Shown piece after piece: positions 50,282-62,035 of a stretch of 64,000 nucleotides of DNA (position 1 is its first letter; every line of letters starts with the position of its first letter). A program made the translations under genes and the position numbers. The notes below the pieces were generated by a model. That model saw only the letters and a program-made list of their open reading frames with translations. It was not told the DNA's origin and made no database searches. The DNA is from Davidsoniella eucalypti (Eukaryota > Ascomycota > Sordariomycetes > Microascales > Ceratocystidaceae). The DNA lies in the NCBI GenBank assembly GCA_004009845.1, contig RMBW01000043.1, forward strand, positions 62,001-126,000. Direction: 5' to 3'.

Positions 50282-50705
50282 ATGAGCCTGGTCAATATCA
50301 CAAATTTCCGCCTCGAGAATGCGGATTTGCAGAAAGATACGTCTTGTTTTGGCATCTTGACTGTCCTAGCAATCTGAATATACTCAAGTTTCCACCGATT
50401 GATAAAGATGAGATGGCAAGTTCTGTGTTTACCACAGAACAGCCCTTGCTGCTTGCCAAATTATTGCCGGAAACCGCTTTGAAGCGGGTTGTCTTACCTT
50501 GACTAAAGATGGCCAAGCCATACAACTCCGCTTGATGGTGTGCTGACTGAGGATCAATACTATTTCAAGGTTGATGGCCGCGAGGGCATGTATAATAACT
50601 TTCCTGCTTTGGTAGGAGACAATTGTCCCAAAGCCTTTCCTCTCTGATAACCATACAGAGTTTGTCACCAAGTTTGCCACCCATCGTCTCCGAGACAAAG
50701 CTACT
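50282..50705 (+). pseudogene. degenerate gene relic, family not identified
   Basis: Coding-like peptide segments appear in succession but in different frames. An ATG at 50282 opens MSLVNITNFRLENADLQKD, closed by TGA near 50375. Then come DKDEMASSVFTTEQPLLLAK in the next frame, LTKDGQAIQLRL in the third, and TEDQYYFKVDGREGMYNNFP back in the first frame, stopping at 50645. DNHTEFVTKFATHRLRD follows in the third frame. The ordered, complementary arrangement suggests one former protein disrupted by small indels and stops. It lies between the converging 3' ends of TIM21 and the LRR-like gene. I do not recognise the family. Chance juxtaposition remains possible. Confidence 0.35.
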
Positions 50706-51679
50706 TTTTTGTGACCGAATTACCATTTTGTGCCGATTGATATAACTACATTCACTGTTCCGTATCTCATTGCTCGATTTGCTTGGTCGATTTTATTCAC
50801 GTCAAGGGCCTACCCACCACTACAGCAGCTGAAGGCTGTTGAATTACTTACTACGAAAAAGTATCAACTGGTGACCTTCAGCAAACAATGGTGATGTAGA
50901 CTGTGAAGGCCATAACGCCACTCAGACTAATGTCCAAGGCAGTCAGAAAATGTATGGTATAGACTGTTTCCTCAAGAAACCGTTTCTACCTAGACAAAGT
51001 GGATATAAGTCAGTGTCATCTCTTCCGGTCATTCTGAGCAAAAGCCTTATATAGAAACTGATGTTGTTATTCTGAACATGTCTTTACAGTATGTATCACT
51101 ATTGTTTCGTATAACCCTTAAGCTAAACAGGTTACATAATGTTCAAGAGGTAGGGAACCAAACATGAAGGCAAGCAATAGAGGGGTCAAATCAAACAAAA
51201 TACTATTCATATCACCCTCCATATGTTCGAACAGGTCATGATACCTTGCGAAGTTGTCATGGGATATGCTTTTGTTACGTTAGCTGTCGATGTGCTGTAC
51301 AAACATCTAACTTGTCAAGAAGACACAGATACAGATTGCCTACCTAGGGAGGAAAATGCTCGATGGCCGCTTGAACCGCCTTAACTGCCACATCAGCTTC
51401 CAACAGCCATTTCTCATAGTGAGCTGCATGACCCAAGGCCTTCACGGAGGTAGTACGGCTTCGAATATATGAAGCCGCGTTTTCTGGCTTCGCTTATATA
51501 CGCTAATGAGAGCGAGTGTCCCGTGGAAATCCCCTATCGAATCACGTCGGTGCGGGATTTCGCTATATTGGCCTTTTTGTCTCTCTCATCTTCAGACTCA
51601 ATTCATCGTGAGTTTCCTCCTCTTTATCCTTATGGTTTTTTTTCTTTTTTTAATTACACAGATTCAATACAGATATGTA
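50706..51679. other. intergenic, 3' flank of the LRR-like gene
   Basis: About 970 bp. It may contain further decayed sequence of the relic, but I see no readable coding stretch. The last part probably includes the 3' UTR of the minus-strand LRR-like gene. Confidence 0.4.
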
Positions 51680-53150
51680 TTAATTTATTATTGTAATCAG
51701 CTTTCCCTTCCCGGCTCGCTGTCTAACTATATGCATGCTCATCCGGTTCGCCAACTCGACGCCTCCTTCTCCTCCTATCTCAGACCAAGTCAGCGGCAAT
51801 GTGTCCGCCCACTTGGCTTCCTTTGAAAGGACAATTGTCTCGACACAGCCCCAGTCTTTAGCCCAGTCAACTCCGGGGAGCCAATATCGCAACTCTCCAT
51901 TTTCACTGACGGTTTCCCGGCCCATGAGCAGTACACCAGCCCAGTTTGAGCAGCCGGTAAGATCGAGATACTGTAGAAGATACCAGTTCTTGCTTAGCCG
52001 CCGTAGTAGCGAGACTGCTTCAGACCAGCCTTCACGGCTAGTTGTTCGTTGCGGGCGGTGCCAGTTGGCTAGACTCAAGTGAGTTATATTAGGTATCTGC
52101 TTCGAGAATAGGAGTAGGTCTTTCCATAAGATGCGAGAATTTAGCCTTTCGGCTGAGTCGATGGTCATTGCAAAGGAGATGTGTGTCAAGTCGGGAAGAA
52201 GAAGCCGAGATGACTCGGGCGAAGATAGCAATGACAACCCAGTACCGCCACCCTCTTCATCTTCCCAAGATTCGCAAACCTCCGGTTGATGAATACGCTG
52301 TTGTTTGGAGATGATGAGTATATTAAGCAGTGCAGAGAGTTTCTCACACACAGCCACCGGCACATGTAGATGAGTGAAACCACTATTCGCCCAGTTTCCA
52401 ACACAGCCCGCGTCGTCTAACGGTGGCACAAGAAGAGCGCGCAGATCTTCTAGCGTAGCTCCGCCCTCCCGTTGTTCGTCAAGACACTGGATAAGAAACT
52501 CGCGTGTCTTGGGTGGCAGTTCCACCAGCTTCAGCTCTGCCGCCCATGGAAGATACTCGTCCCATGCACGGACTATCGTCTTCACGACTTGAGCAACCAA
52601 ACTAAGTCGGCCCGGTCGATATGCCTTGGGAAGCACCGGCAGGTTTTGCGAGTCTCTCTCCGTTGATTCTCGGTTTCTTCGGTTTGCTCCGGAGCTCCCG
52701 CCCGACGCCGTCCAACTGGGCGGTGGTGCTGGCCCGGGAGGCAGTCGTCGACCGTTAGCATCGAGAAGCCGGCTTCGCGTGCGCTGGGGCGGGGCCGGGA
52801 GATTCGGTATATCCAATATACGCCGAAGCTCTGGTGGCAAATTGGATATTTGATGAGACAGCGGGTTGCCGGATGTTGCTGTCGATGGAGGTGCGGCCGC
52901 GACAGCCGAGGTAGCAGCATCGTGGCGCATAGATGACAGCAACTCGTTCACACTAGCCGGTCCGGATGCAGGCTGATTATGACCATCTGTGTATGGATAG
53001 GTCAGCTTCTTCTCTTCTTTTGAAATGACAAGATCATGCTCAAGGCTTACTGCGTGCCCGCACACGATTAGATTCTGATAGTGACGATGGGGCGGAGCTT
53101 TGCGGCTTGGAGTACGAAGCGTGCCATGTTGGTAGTCTTTTCTTTGGCAT
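51680..53150 (-). CDS. fungal LRR-like protein of unknown function, 468 aa
   Basis: Exons 53150-53051 and 52986-51680; one 64-bp intron (GTAAGC donor, CTGAC branch, ACACAG acceptor), 469 codons with stop. The N-terminus MPKKRLPTWHASYSKPQS is basic. Next is PASVNELLSSMR, then Pro-rich segments (LPPELRRILDIP, GRRLPPGPAPPP). The C-terminal half has leucine-rich-repeat-like units (LPDLTHISFAM, IPNITHLSLAN, NWYLLQYLDLTGC). It ends basic (RQRAGKGKL). I recall fungal proteins of this layout being auto-labelled 'tafazzin' or 'LRR domain protein'; no acyltransferase HX4D motif is visible, so tafazzin activity is not supported. Extending the ORF straight upstream through the intron gives a Cys-containing start with no ATG, which supports the spliced model. 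Confidence 0.8.
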
Positions 53151-53972
53151 TTTACGATAATATTGACAGTTACACTGTGAGAATATATGGTTTATATTCT
53201 TTAGTATGGTATGTTATGTATGATTCAATTTTTATTTCTTTTTTGGCGATAATGTGCATAGTATGACACATATCACCACTCTTTTTATCACATCATATTA
53301 CAGTATGGTATTGGTATAGTTAAAGATAATATATTATAGCAAATACAGAAAGGGTTAGTATGACATCACAAGGGTTAAAAGATTCGTATGACAGTATTAG
53401 TGATTCCATCTTGCGGGGTTAGGGTCTGGCTACCCCAGAATTGTGCCATTCTTTGTGATATGAAGAAATCTGGGGTTGATCACTTAAATTTATGTAGATG
53501 ATGTTATTGTGAAGATGGTTTATTTTTGGGTTGGCAAGTCTTGGTAGAATCTCATTGGCGTTAATATAACGATGTTAGTGGCCATGTACTTATATAAGAT
53601 AAGTTGTATGTATTGTAAACTTGGCATGTCAGCTTTGAAGAACAATCCTCCACTCTATGGATATTGCAGAGCCGCTAAGCCTGGATCATCCTGTCTTATT
53701 ACATATGTATACATATCCGGATATACTGATATAGATGGACAGATACTAAGATCAAAATATGAAGCGAGCTCCCTTTTTGAAAGTATTGAAAAGCCTCGAC
53801 AATATCACGTCATGTTTTTTTTTTCACTAAGAAACATAATGGTCCCAGCCTTTCTTTCTCTTGGCTAGTTCTGGGCGAGGCCACGTACACTATTAGGGAT
53901 AACATGCACTATGGACCGCTATAATCAAGCGCTAAGTTAGCATTTACGGCCCTTTGTTTTTGTAAATCCTAG

Positions 53973-54026
53973 TCATAAAACGCCTTAAGACATAGAATCA
54001 GGGCGCTATTCTTAGGGCGTTTATGA
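53973..54026. repeat. imperfect inverted repeat (fold-back), arms of about 17-18 bp
   Basis: The left arm TCATAAAACGCCTTAAGA (53973-53990) is nearly the reverse complement of the right arm TCTTAGGGCGTTTATGA (54010-54026), with one gap and one mismatch. The spacer is 19 bp. This could form a hairpin in DNA or RNA, or be the remnant of a small inverted-repeat element. Confidence 0.8.
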
Positions 54027-54656
54027 TTGTTTTATAGGCTGTGGGGGGACTAGAGGATCTCACGGCGACCTTTCCTTGATATTTCCGTGATATACAGGGT
54101 CCGGCCTCATTTCTCAAGCATTCTTGTCGATAAACTATGGCTGTACAAGCATAGTATGGTATATTTTTTATGTTTTTCCATTAGCATTCACAGACTTTTT
54201 ATCTGTATTGGCCACTTGAAGTAGTAGAAGTAATAACAAGGATATTTCTTTCTTGAGACTTTGGGCTTGGCTAATACATATATGGCAAAGTCACGATAAA
54301 ACGATCCTTGATTGATAAAAACGCACATGGGCGCATGATAAAATAACTTGTTTGATCATAAGCAAAATACCAAAAAATCTGGGGCATTAAATAAACGGCC
54401 CGGTTGGATGGAAAGCCCGGCTTGTGGTACTGAAGAACTGATAACCGATTTAATTAAATTTATTTTTTTCTTCTTTTCGTCCACCAAGTGTACAGAAGCA
54501 ATTCGGAGATATCTCGCCTTCTAAGTGTGGTTTATCTATTTCTATTTTTTTTCTGTACCAAAGCTAGCTAAGCCTCAACTTGGCTTGTTTTCTTGATCAC
54601 GATCTTCTAGTCTTTTCGTCTTTATTTCCTCCTTTGTTTCATCTTGAGCTTCAACC

Positions 54657-54678
54657 AAAAAAAAAAAAAAAAAAAAAC
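54657..54678 (+). repeat. A22 homopolymer
   Basis: Twenty-two consecutive A residues by direct count. Confidence 0.9.
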
Positions 54679-55703
54679 CAGATGGACTCGGCTCTGTGCT
54701 TGTTTTGACAAGAAGAAAATCACGTACGTTATTTCGTATTGAATCGTATAACACTATCAGTCAGACTTCTCGTGACACCGGTATACATAGTTTTCGGGTT
54801 CTTCGGGATAGGGTTAATCTCCTGGGTCTGAGTGTTCTGATCCACTGAGACTGTACAGATATAGGGCAATTTGTGTATAAAGACCACTAAAAACCTAAGC
54901 CAAGGCCACTTGGAAACTGAGCCTCACCATTTTCTTGGTTTTATTTTTCATCAGCTGTTCTGTTTCCTGTAGGAAAATCTTATTTTGGAACATAATAATA
55001 ATTCTATTCAGCTCACTTAAAACCGCTATAGTCACACCCCCTCCCATCTTCCTATTCTTGGCTATTTTTTTTTGTTGGCCCTTGCTTAGCATCTATCTGT
55101 ATAGGAGATCTTCTCTCCTCCTCTTTTTAGTTGGTTGCGAAATTCAGGCAAAAGATTACGGAAATCCAGATCTAGTAGTACAATATATACATAGCTATAT
55201 ATATAATATACATACTAATATACAAACAGCCAGTTGACCAACTAAAATGGAAACGGAGTCCGATGTGCCGGGCAACGTGTGGTTCTAGATCTCACACAGC
55301 ACATCTTGTAGTCTGTTATTAGTCCTAATATATCTTATATCCTGTATTTTATATCCCCCGTTCTTGTGACGCTTGGGGCATCTGGCGGGGCCTACGCCGT
55401 TTAAATCCGCTGAAATGGGGAAGGTTAGATAGGCATTGAAAAGAAAACCGATAGCTTCTTTACTTGTTCTTTTTCTTTGCGGGGATCTAGTAGTACGTCT
55501 CCCCCATACTATTTACATATATATATGATATACCGCAATCAAGTTGCCATGCGGCTCATCCATCGCATGAACCGGCCTATCAATCAACTGCCCGATCGAA
55601 CTGTCTTCTCTCTGCTGGCTACGAGAAAGCCCGGGCCATTCTAAATGTAGAATACTGGAAAACAACGATATAGCGCGAGAAGAGATCAACCCCCCACCCA
55701 TCG

Positions 55704-58248
55704 TCATCGTTTAGGCCTCTGGGGCATACTATGACCGGCTTTGGGCCTGCTGCGAGGTCTGCTGCTACTGCTGCTCTTCTTTTTCTTCGCGCTAGGGTCC
55801 GCCGGTCGGCTGCTGTTGCTGTTAGTAGAGCCTCCTCTTCCTCCTATTCCGCCTGCCCCTGTTCTACCGACCCCATCTCCAATTTGACTACCGCTGTAAT
55901 CCAAGCTTAGGATAAGCCGTTGGCTATTGGTGTAGAACGGACTGCCCGGTGGCTCCTGCGTCGGCCCCAGCTGCCAATCCCCGTGGGGGCTTCCTACTTC
56001 CTGGCCGCATAGATGACCTGATATGGCATGTTCGTTATGGTCCTCCATTGCCACTGCCGCTGAATAGTTGTATGCAGTGGCAGCAGTGCTTTCAGCAGTA
56101 GTACCAGTATCAGTGCCTGTACCTATACCTGTATCGGTGCCAGTAGTACCATGGTCTCCTCCCTCCCTGTCAGAGTGGTTGCTGCTCTGGTCACCGAGAA
56201 CACATTCGCTATCGCCGACCCCATCGCTAGCCGCAGCATCGTCGTCTTCTATGAGTCGGTTGGATTCCAAGATCAGATCCTCGCTGCCATGCCACTGAGA
56301 TGGCCGTGGGACCTCGTTGTTATATCGATCGTCCCAGCCATACTCGTCCTCGGCATCCGAGTCTGGAATCTCAAAATCTGTCTCTCCAATCTTGCGCTTG
56401 CCTGAAGTGTTGTCGCCTCCTCGCCCAACTAATACCGGGCGAATGGCTTCTAGTGGCGCATGGCTTGTATCCCTGACGATGCCTTTTACCGACACCAGCC
56501 CAGTCTAGAAACTAAGAATTAGTTGATGTGATTCTATACAAGCATATGTAGTAATATGTAGATGTAGTAGCGAGACGTACCTTTTCAATCCGACATCCAA
56601 TGAGATGATCCATGGCATCTAATGACGTCTGTCCTTGAACCTTCTGGATCCCCACAAACGTCACCTCCTCGAAGGAATGATAGCCTCGTTGGGCATCCTC
56701 GGAGTCCAGCGGCCTCCAAAACCAATCCTTGAACAACACTATGCGACTAGACACTGCCTGCTCCCAGACCGTTCCGCTGATAGCGGGCACCAGGAGCGCA
56801 CCTCGTCCCGACTCCATCTTAGTGGCAGAATGGGAGAGAATGAGTATTGCGCATTTCTGTATTGCTGCAAGTTTTTGTAAGCCGCTCATGAGTGTCTGCA
56901 AAACTTGTAGTCTCTTGGCTGATGGACTGTGGCCTAGAAAATATCAAGATGTGAATATATAAGAACAAGACTCAACTTGAACGGGCTTCCGTTCAAACCA
57001 ACGGAAGTGTTTACTACCTTTCGGGCCTTTGTATTTTTGGTCATCCTGATTACGTGGGAACGTAGAGTTGATGAGTGATGTCAAGCCATCAACAACGATT
57101 AATGCTACATCTTTTGGCAGCAGCGTGCGATTCGGTCTGCATAGTAGGGCCAATACATGGGCCAATGTATCGCATTTGTAATAAGCCAGCTGTGCAGATG
57201 CCAAATCAAACTCTGGCAGTTCAGGCTGGGTATCGTAAGTGTCATCATCGTCGTTGTCCTGGCTAGATTCAATCGTGGCTGGAGGCGGTCTACAAGCTTC
57301 TCCCACTACAGGCTGGTCTCCGGAATCTACAGCTGGAGAAAGCCTGGATCTGTAGACAGAATTCAGGATATCTAGAAAACGAGGTCCCCACAGCGGGGTA
57401 TCACAGTCTATCTATATTGGGGGAAACAAAGCACAGAAGATTGTGGATGTCAGCTGACCATTCCCCAAGAAGGTTACGCGAGAAGCCGATCCCGTTTACA
57501 CAAGGTAGGAAGGAGGTACAAGCAAGCGTCGATAGTTTGCTTGAAACCCTAGGCAGAGCCTAGAAACGAGGAACGTTGAGGACAGATATATGGGGTATGT
57601 GATGATCAATGGACGTTGAGATGAACCGACCTACCCACATGACAGCACGTTTGTCATTTAATGCTTCTGCAGCTGCTTGGATCCTAAGAGTTGGTCAGTA
57701 TATGACAGTGGCATTGGTTCCCCAGGACTCAAGACTCGGGCTCAAGACTCGATGACCGATGGGATCAGCTTGGTGTAGGAGGTCGTTACCCGAATGTCGT
57801 CTTACCGATGCCCGGAGGTCCCCAGACCTCAGTCAGCTGGCCCAATGGCAGGCCCCCTTTGGGCCTTCTTTTAGTTGCACCTGCGGAGTCTCCGCCATCT
57901 TCCTCGCCGGCATCTGCGGCACGTGGAGCTTCAGCCCCGCTAGTTCCAGAACTCGTAGGTGACGATGCTGCCAGTTTGGCATCTAGATCCTCCAAGCCGG
58001 TGCTGATGCCTTGGAGTGAGTCTTCCTCTGGCTCATCTAGGGCATCTGCAGCAGAGATGGTAGGAAGACGATCTATGAGTGTCCGTATAGTATTAGTATG
58101 ACTTAAGATGCGTGACGATATATGAATATGAATCCCAAAACCCCAGATGGGTAGATAGAGACAATGTATGAGGCTCAAACGCACGGGTTTCTGAAGGGAT
58201 TGTGAAATTGGCAACGTCAGCTTCGTGGACTGTGTGATAAAGATCCAT
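55704..58248 (-). CDS. Rad51-paralogue recombination protein (Rad55/Rad57/XRCC-like), 647 aa
   Basis: RecA-fold ATPase expected to assist Rad51 filament formation in homologous recombination. Six exons: 58248-58185, 58072-57790, 57683-57635, 57411-57018, 56933-56581 and 56504-55704; introns 112, 106, 223, 84 and 76 bp, every junction in phase, 648 codons with stop. Walker A is GPPGIGKTTFG (about 106-116), preceded by GISTGLEDLDAKL and GGLPLGQLTEVWG. WIDCDTPLWGPRFLDIL follows, then Walker B DVALIVVDGLTSLI (about 233-246) and ILILSHSATKMESGRGALLV with SGTVWEQAVSSRIVLF. The intron 4 donor (GTAGTA) is weak but gives the right phase. After the ATPase core, about 270 residues form an acidic, Thr/Gly-repeat extension ending in a Ser/Arg/Lys-rich tail (AKKKKSSSSSRPRSRPK), possibly nuclear-targeting. 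I cannot decide between the Rad55, Rad57 and XRCC2/3 branches by eye. Confidence 0.87.
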
Positions 58249-58500
58249 AGTCAGCTGCACAAAGACTGCTTATCGGTTTCAAGGGAGTAAATACGAGCTA
58301 AATAAACAGATATCCCGTCGTTGACTACTATCTCGAGGTTCAGCCGTGTTCGTCCCATTACAGGAGCTCTAGGTTACTTGTAAGGCGCGCGGTCACGTGA
58401 AATTCTAGCTGCACTCGGCTAAACTATGGGTATATATCTGTAGATACTCCGTTTAGCAAGAAAACAAACATAGGTACATATTACGAAGCTCTTCCTAGTT
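58249..58500 (-). promoter_or_regulatory. upstream region of the Rad51-paralogue gene
   Basis: Immediately upstream of the ATG at 58248. It contains CACGTGA at 58394, an E-box core. Function inferred from position only. Confidence 0.3.
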
Positions 58501-59160
58501 CCCAAATATCACAGAATGCATTGTCTACTAGGTTTTCGAATCATCGGTGATTATCTTTCCTCAGGCGACTGGTCAAAGGTCTTCATTGCAGCTTGATTTT
58601 CGGCCAGTTTCTCCTCACTCGTTATCTTTGCTACATCCAATGTACATATTATTCTCGCTACAACCGGACCAGTCTCACGATAGTCCAATCATCGACCCTT
58701 GGCGGCCGCGGCTCATAATTCAGCCGAGAACTAGGCCAGTCAGACTTCCAGAATCAATCGACCCATCAATCAACTTATCATAAATAACTCGACCGACCAT
58801 CCGACCCTCGATTATTCAATTCAGTCAGTTCACAGCACAAATCAATCAATCAATCAATCGCTTGGCCCGCCAGCATCGTTCTTTCTCCACACTTCAAACG
58901 GCCGATACAGTTGAGAGTGTATTCCCTGTCGCTATTCCCTGCATCGTCTTCTTCTTTCCCTCTATCTCTTCTTTTTGCGTGTCTCTTACCTGCTCCCTGT
59001 CGGCCTTGCCCCAGCATATCAGTCGCAAGCTTGTTATCGCATCTTTGCCTCTTTGGGAGAGGGGTGCATCCAAGCGGCGACTTGTTTCCTCATTACTCGA
59101 TAGAGGAATAGAGAGAGAGGAGACAGACTCTGGACTTTAATTACTACGTTATCAGGTGCA
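58501..59160 (+). promoter_or_regulatory. pyrimidine-rich leader-like region on the plus strand
   Basis: The plus strand is rich in C/T with CGACC, ATCAATCA and TCTTTCTC tracts and an (ATCA)n run at 58841-58859, resembling the leader before the Ndt80-family gene. No following gene is recognisable within the window. It may belong to a transcript starting here, or be part of the bidirectional promoter of the Rad51-paralogue gene. Confidence 0.25.
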
Positions 59161-59347
59161 ACTTTGGCTCTGTGACTGACTTCTACATATCTTAACCACA
59201 GCGGACATGACAAAAGAAGGGCAGGAAGAAAGCTATAGTAGCTAAACATGGGCGGGCCTACCACAATCTGGTGCGTGAGCCTATCGAAAGGATTCCGGAA
59301 AACAACGCACGCCGCAACCGCACTTGAGCCTCCTCCAGGCGGGGAAG

Positions 59348-59369
59348 AAAAAAAAAAAAAAAAAAAAAA
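59348..59369 (+). repeat. A22 homopolymer
   Basis: Twenty-two consecutive A residues by direct count. Confidence 0.9.
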
Positions 59370-62012
59370 GGCATAGAAGCACCGCCTGCCCCATGGGCTG
59401 ATGAGTTTTGACTGATCGACGATTCTGGGGGAAATTTTGAGCCTCAATTCTCTTTTGCCAACGACCTTTCTTGGCAACCGAATGATGTGAGCATACACAC
59501 CAAACAACATACGCACGCAATGCTATTTGAGGCTATAGCAAGCAATCACGATGCTTTTGTTAGCCCTTCTGTTAAATTATGTATGTTGCTGATATCTCAT
59601 AACAGTCCTTTCTTCTTCTTTGGTGGGGGAGAAATGAGATAATTTGGTGTCGACTCGGTATCGCCGTGCAAAACCGCTACTTCTGTTCTTCAATCCAGTC
59701 ATCGTAGTAAATGTCACCGTCGGCTTTCTCATACATGTGTACATATATCTATCTGTACAAACATGCATGACAAGCCTCCACCCAGTGTTGCGTCGAAGCC
59801 CGTCCTAAAACTGACTGCTCAGCAGCATGGGCGTACAATGCCGGTAATGTCACTCTGTCTCTGTTCTGGCATGGTGACTTTGTTCGAGCGCGCGACGATA
59901 AGTCAGCCCGACTAGCCAGCGCCCGTTGGCCTTTGGTTCGAGCCCTCGCGCTCTTCTTGGCTATCGTCGCCACCGAGACGACCTGTTTTATTCGTTCTGT
60001 CTGCCCATGCCTATTTCTCTTTCCGCCTAGTTCCTACATATCTTTATATATGTATACATGTAGAATGCGGCTTATTGGTCCTTGAACATCGTCCTTCCAT
60101 GCTTATTTATTGCTATGGCATAAACTAAAGAAAAAAGATTGAGTACAACTACCAATAAATCACACACGCCCCACCCCCCCTTTCTCGTGACAGGAAATCT
60201 TCTGTTCCGGTCTGCCATACTCCACAGTTTGCCCGAAGGACTACCCGTGAAGGTCAAGGAATATACTGTATCTATACATGTCTGTTAGTATATTAGTATG
60301 CGCAGGAAGAGAAACAGACCTGGGGAGGCCAGCAATGAAGGATTTTCCCTTGTCCTCTTCTTTCTGTCTCTCTTTAGCGTGGCCTTTACTAATACAACCG
60401 GGGGCACAGGAACTAACAAAATCTAGCCCATCTGTCCACCTCAAGAATGGAGGATGAAGACGACGAATCCACCAAGAGCTAACAACCATGGCACACAATT
60501 TGCGAGTTGTCTACGGCCTCGTGAATATAGGTAGGAACTATGTGTAAGTGAAGAAGTGCATCTATATGTACATATATATTGCTAGCCTCTTACAGTCAGT
60601 GAAAGTGTATACTATAGTCGAGTCCATATCCTTGTAAGCACCCTAACACACATATTACAAGTCCTTTGGCTGTAGTTTCAAGGCCAGAAAATGTTGTCTC
60701 TGGACCTCAGATTTCTTTTCTCCCATATTTGGGGCCTAATGATAAGAATGTGAGAACAGTACTCTTTCTCTTTCCTTCTATTGCTAGCTAAAAAGAAATA
60801 AAAATTGGCCTCTTCGAAAGACGGGCCGAGAAGAGCAAACGGAACAAAATGATAGAGTCTGTCTTTTTATTTTTTCTTCTTTTTAGTGCGGAGATATGCG
60901 ACTGCATATGCATTACTTGCTACTACTATTCTTTTCAGTTATGCCAGCAAAGCATTATCGTCAGTCTTGGGCTACCTAATTGGTTGTCTGTGTGCACACT
61001 CAACTAACTTGTTAGTAAGTATCAATGCTACCCTTACCTAGACACTTTACATATCTGTGTACCTGGTAGGCAATAACGAGGTTGTAACCAAGACATCTTT
61101 TTTCTCATATATTGCCTACTCATCTATATTGCATAAATATCGGTAACTTGTACTAAAGGGGCCTTACCGGAGCAGACCAACAGTCTGGAAGCTTGAATAC
61201 ATATACATCATACTAACATGTGTCTGTACAGAAATACATCCTATACCATACTGTATGGCAACTAAACTTTGCCGTTTATGCACGTAAAATCGGCTGCAGC
61301 CATTATCCATTGTGTGCCAGTTCCTTGATCTTTTGTCTCTTGTTTGTTTAAGCTGGCCTGGGGGGTGATAGTGAGAGGAAATGAAAATAGTATGAAAATA
61401 TACAGGAAGAGAAGTAATGCCGCCGTTTCTTATTTTAGTCTCCGACTGGGCAATTATAAACTTTCCCTTGTCGATCCTATCAATAATATGACAAAGACAG
61501 TCTTCTTTTTTTATTTTGCTTAGCCTTGCTTTGTGAAGGGACAAACTAGATAGTCGGATGTTCTAGCGTGCATTTCTTATACTTATCAACTGCATGTAGC
61601 TAGAACAAAAACCACAGAATATTCTACTAAAGAGAAGAAAGACGCCGAAGTCAGAGCGAGCTACATATGTATATATAAATATATATATCTCCCTCTGTCT
61701 TTTTTCTTTACAACAAATAGGGCCTTAAACACGCCATATATCATCATAAAAAGCCATTGATATCAGTTTTAGAAATATACATAGGCTTACATCACAAGTC
61801 TTTTTGGGTCACATAAGCGTGTGATTGTTTTTTTAATCACAGTTGAGCCTCAATTTTTTAAGAGGTAAAATAAGAACGCCGTAAGGCAAAAGAATTTTCT
61901 TTACCAACAAATAAAAAAATGGGCGTAAAATTATGACACTTGTAGTTTAGTGTGGAAAAACAAAAAAAGCCGTTCAAAATTTGAGCCTCAATCGCGGGGG
62001 GTTCCTTGCAGG

Positions 62013-62035
62013 AAAAAAAAAAAAAAAAAAAAAAA
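62013..62035 (+). repeat. A23 homopolymer
   Basis: Twenty-three consecutive A residues by direct count. Confidence 0.9.

Larger units (their letters stand above)
53151..55703. other. intergenic spacer between the LRR-like gene and the Rad51-paralogue gene
   Basis: 2.55 kb, AT-rich. It contains the LRR-like gene promoter (nearest to 53151), a short inverted pair ACCCCAGA/TCTGGGGT near 53434-53476, a longer fold-back at 53973-54026 and an A22 tract. No protein gene recognised; ORFs up to 100 codons lack features. Confidence 0.5.

Noticed and set aside
51680..53150. Tafazzin acyltransferase identity for the LRR-like gene
   Set aside because: No HX4D acyltransferase motif; the label in databases appears to be a propagated name.
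59900..59960. GGTTCGAGCCC resembling a tRNA B box
   Set aside because: No A box at the right distance and no cloverleaf arms that pair.
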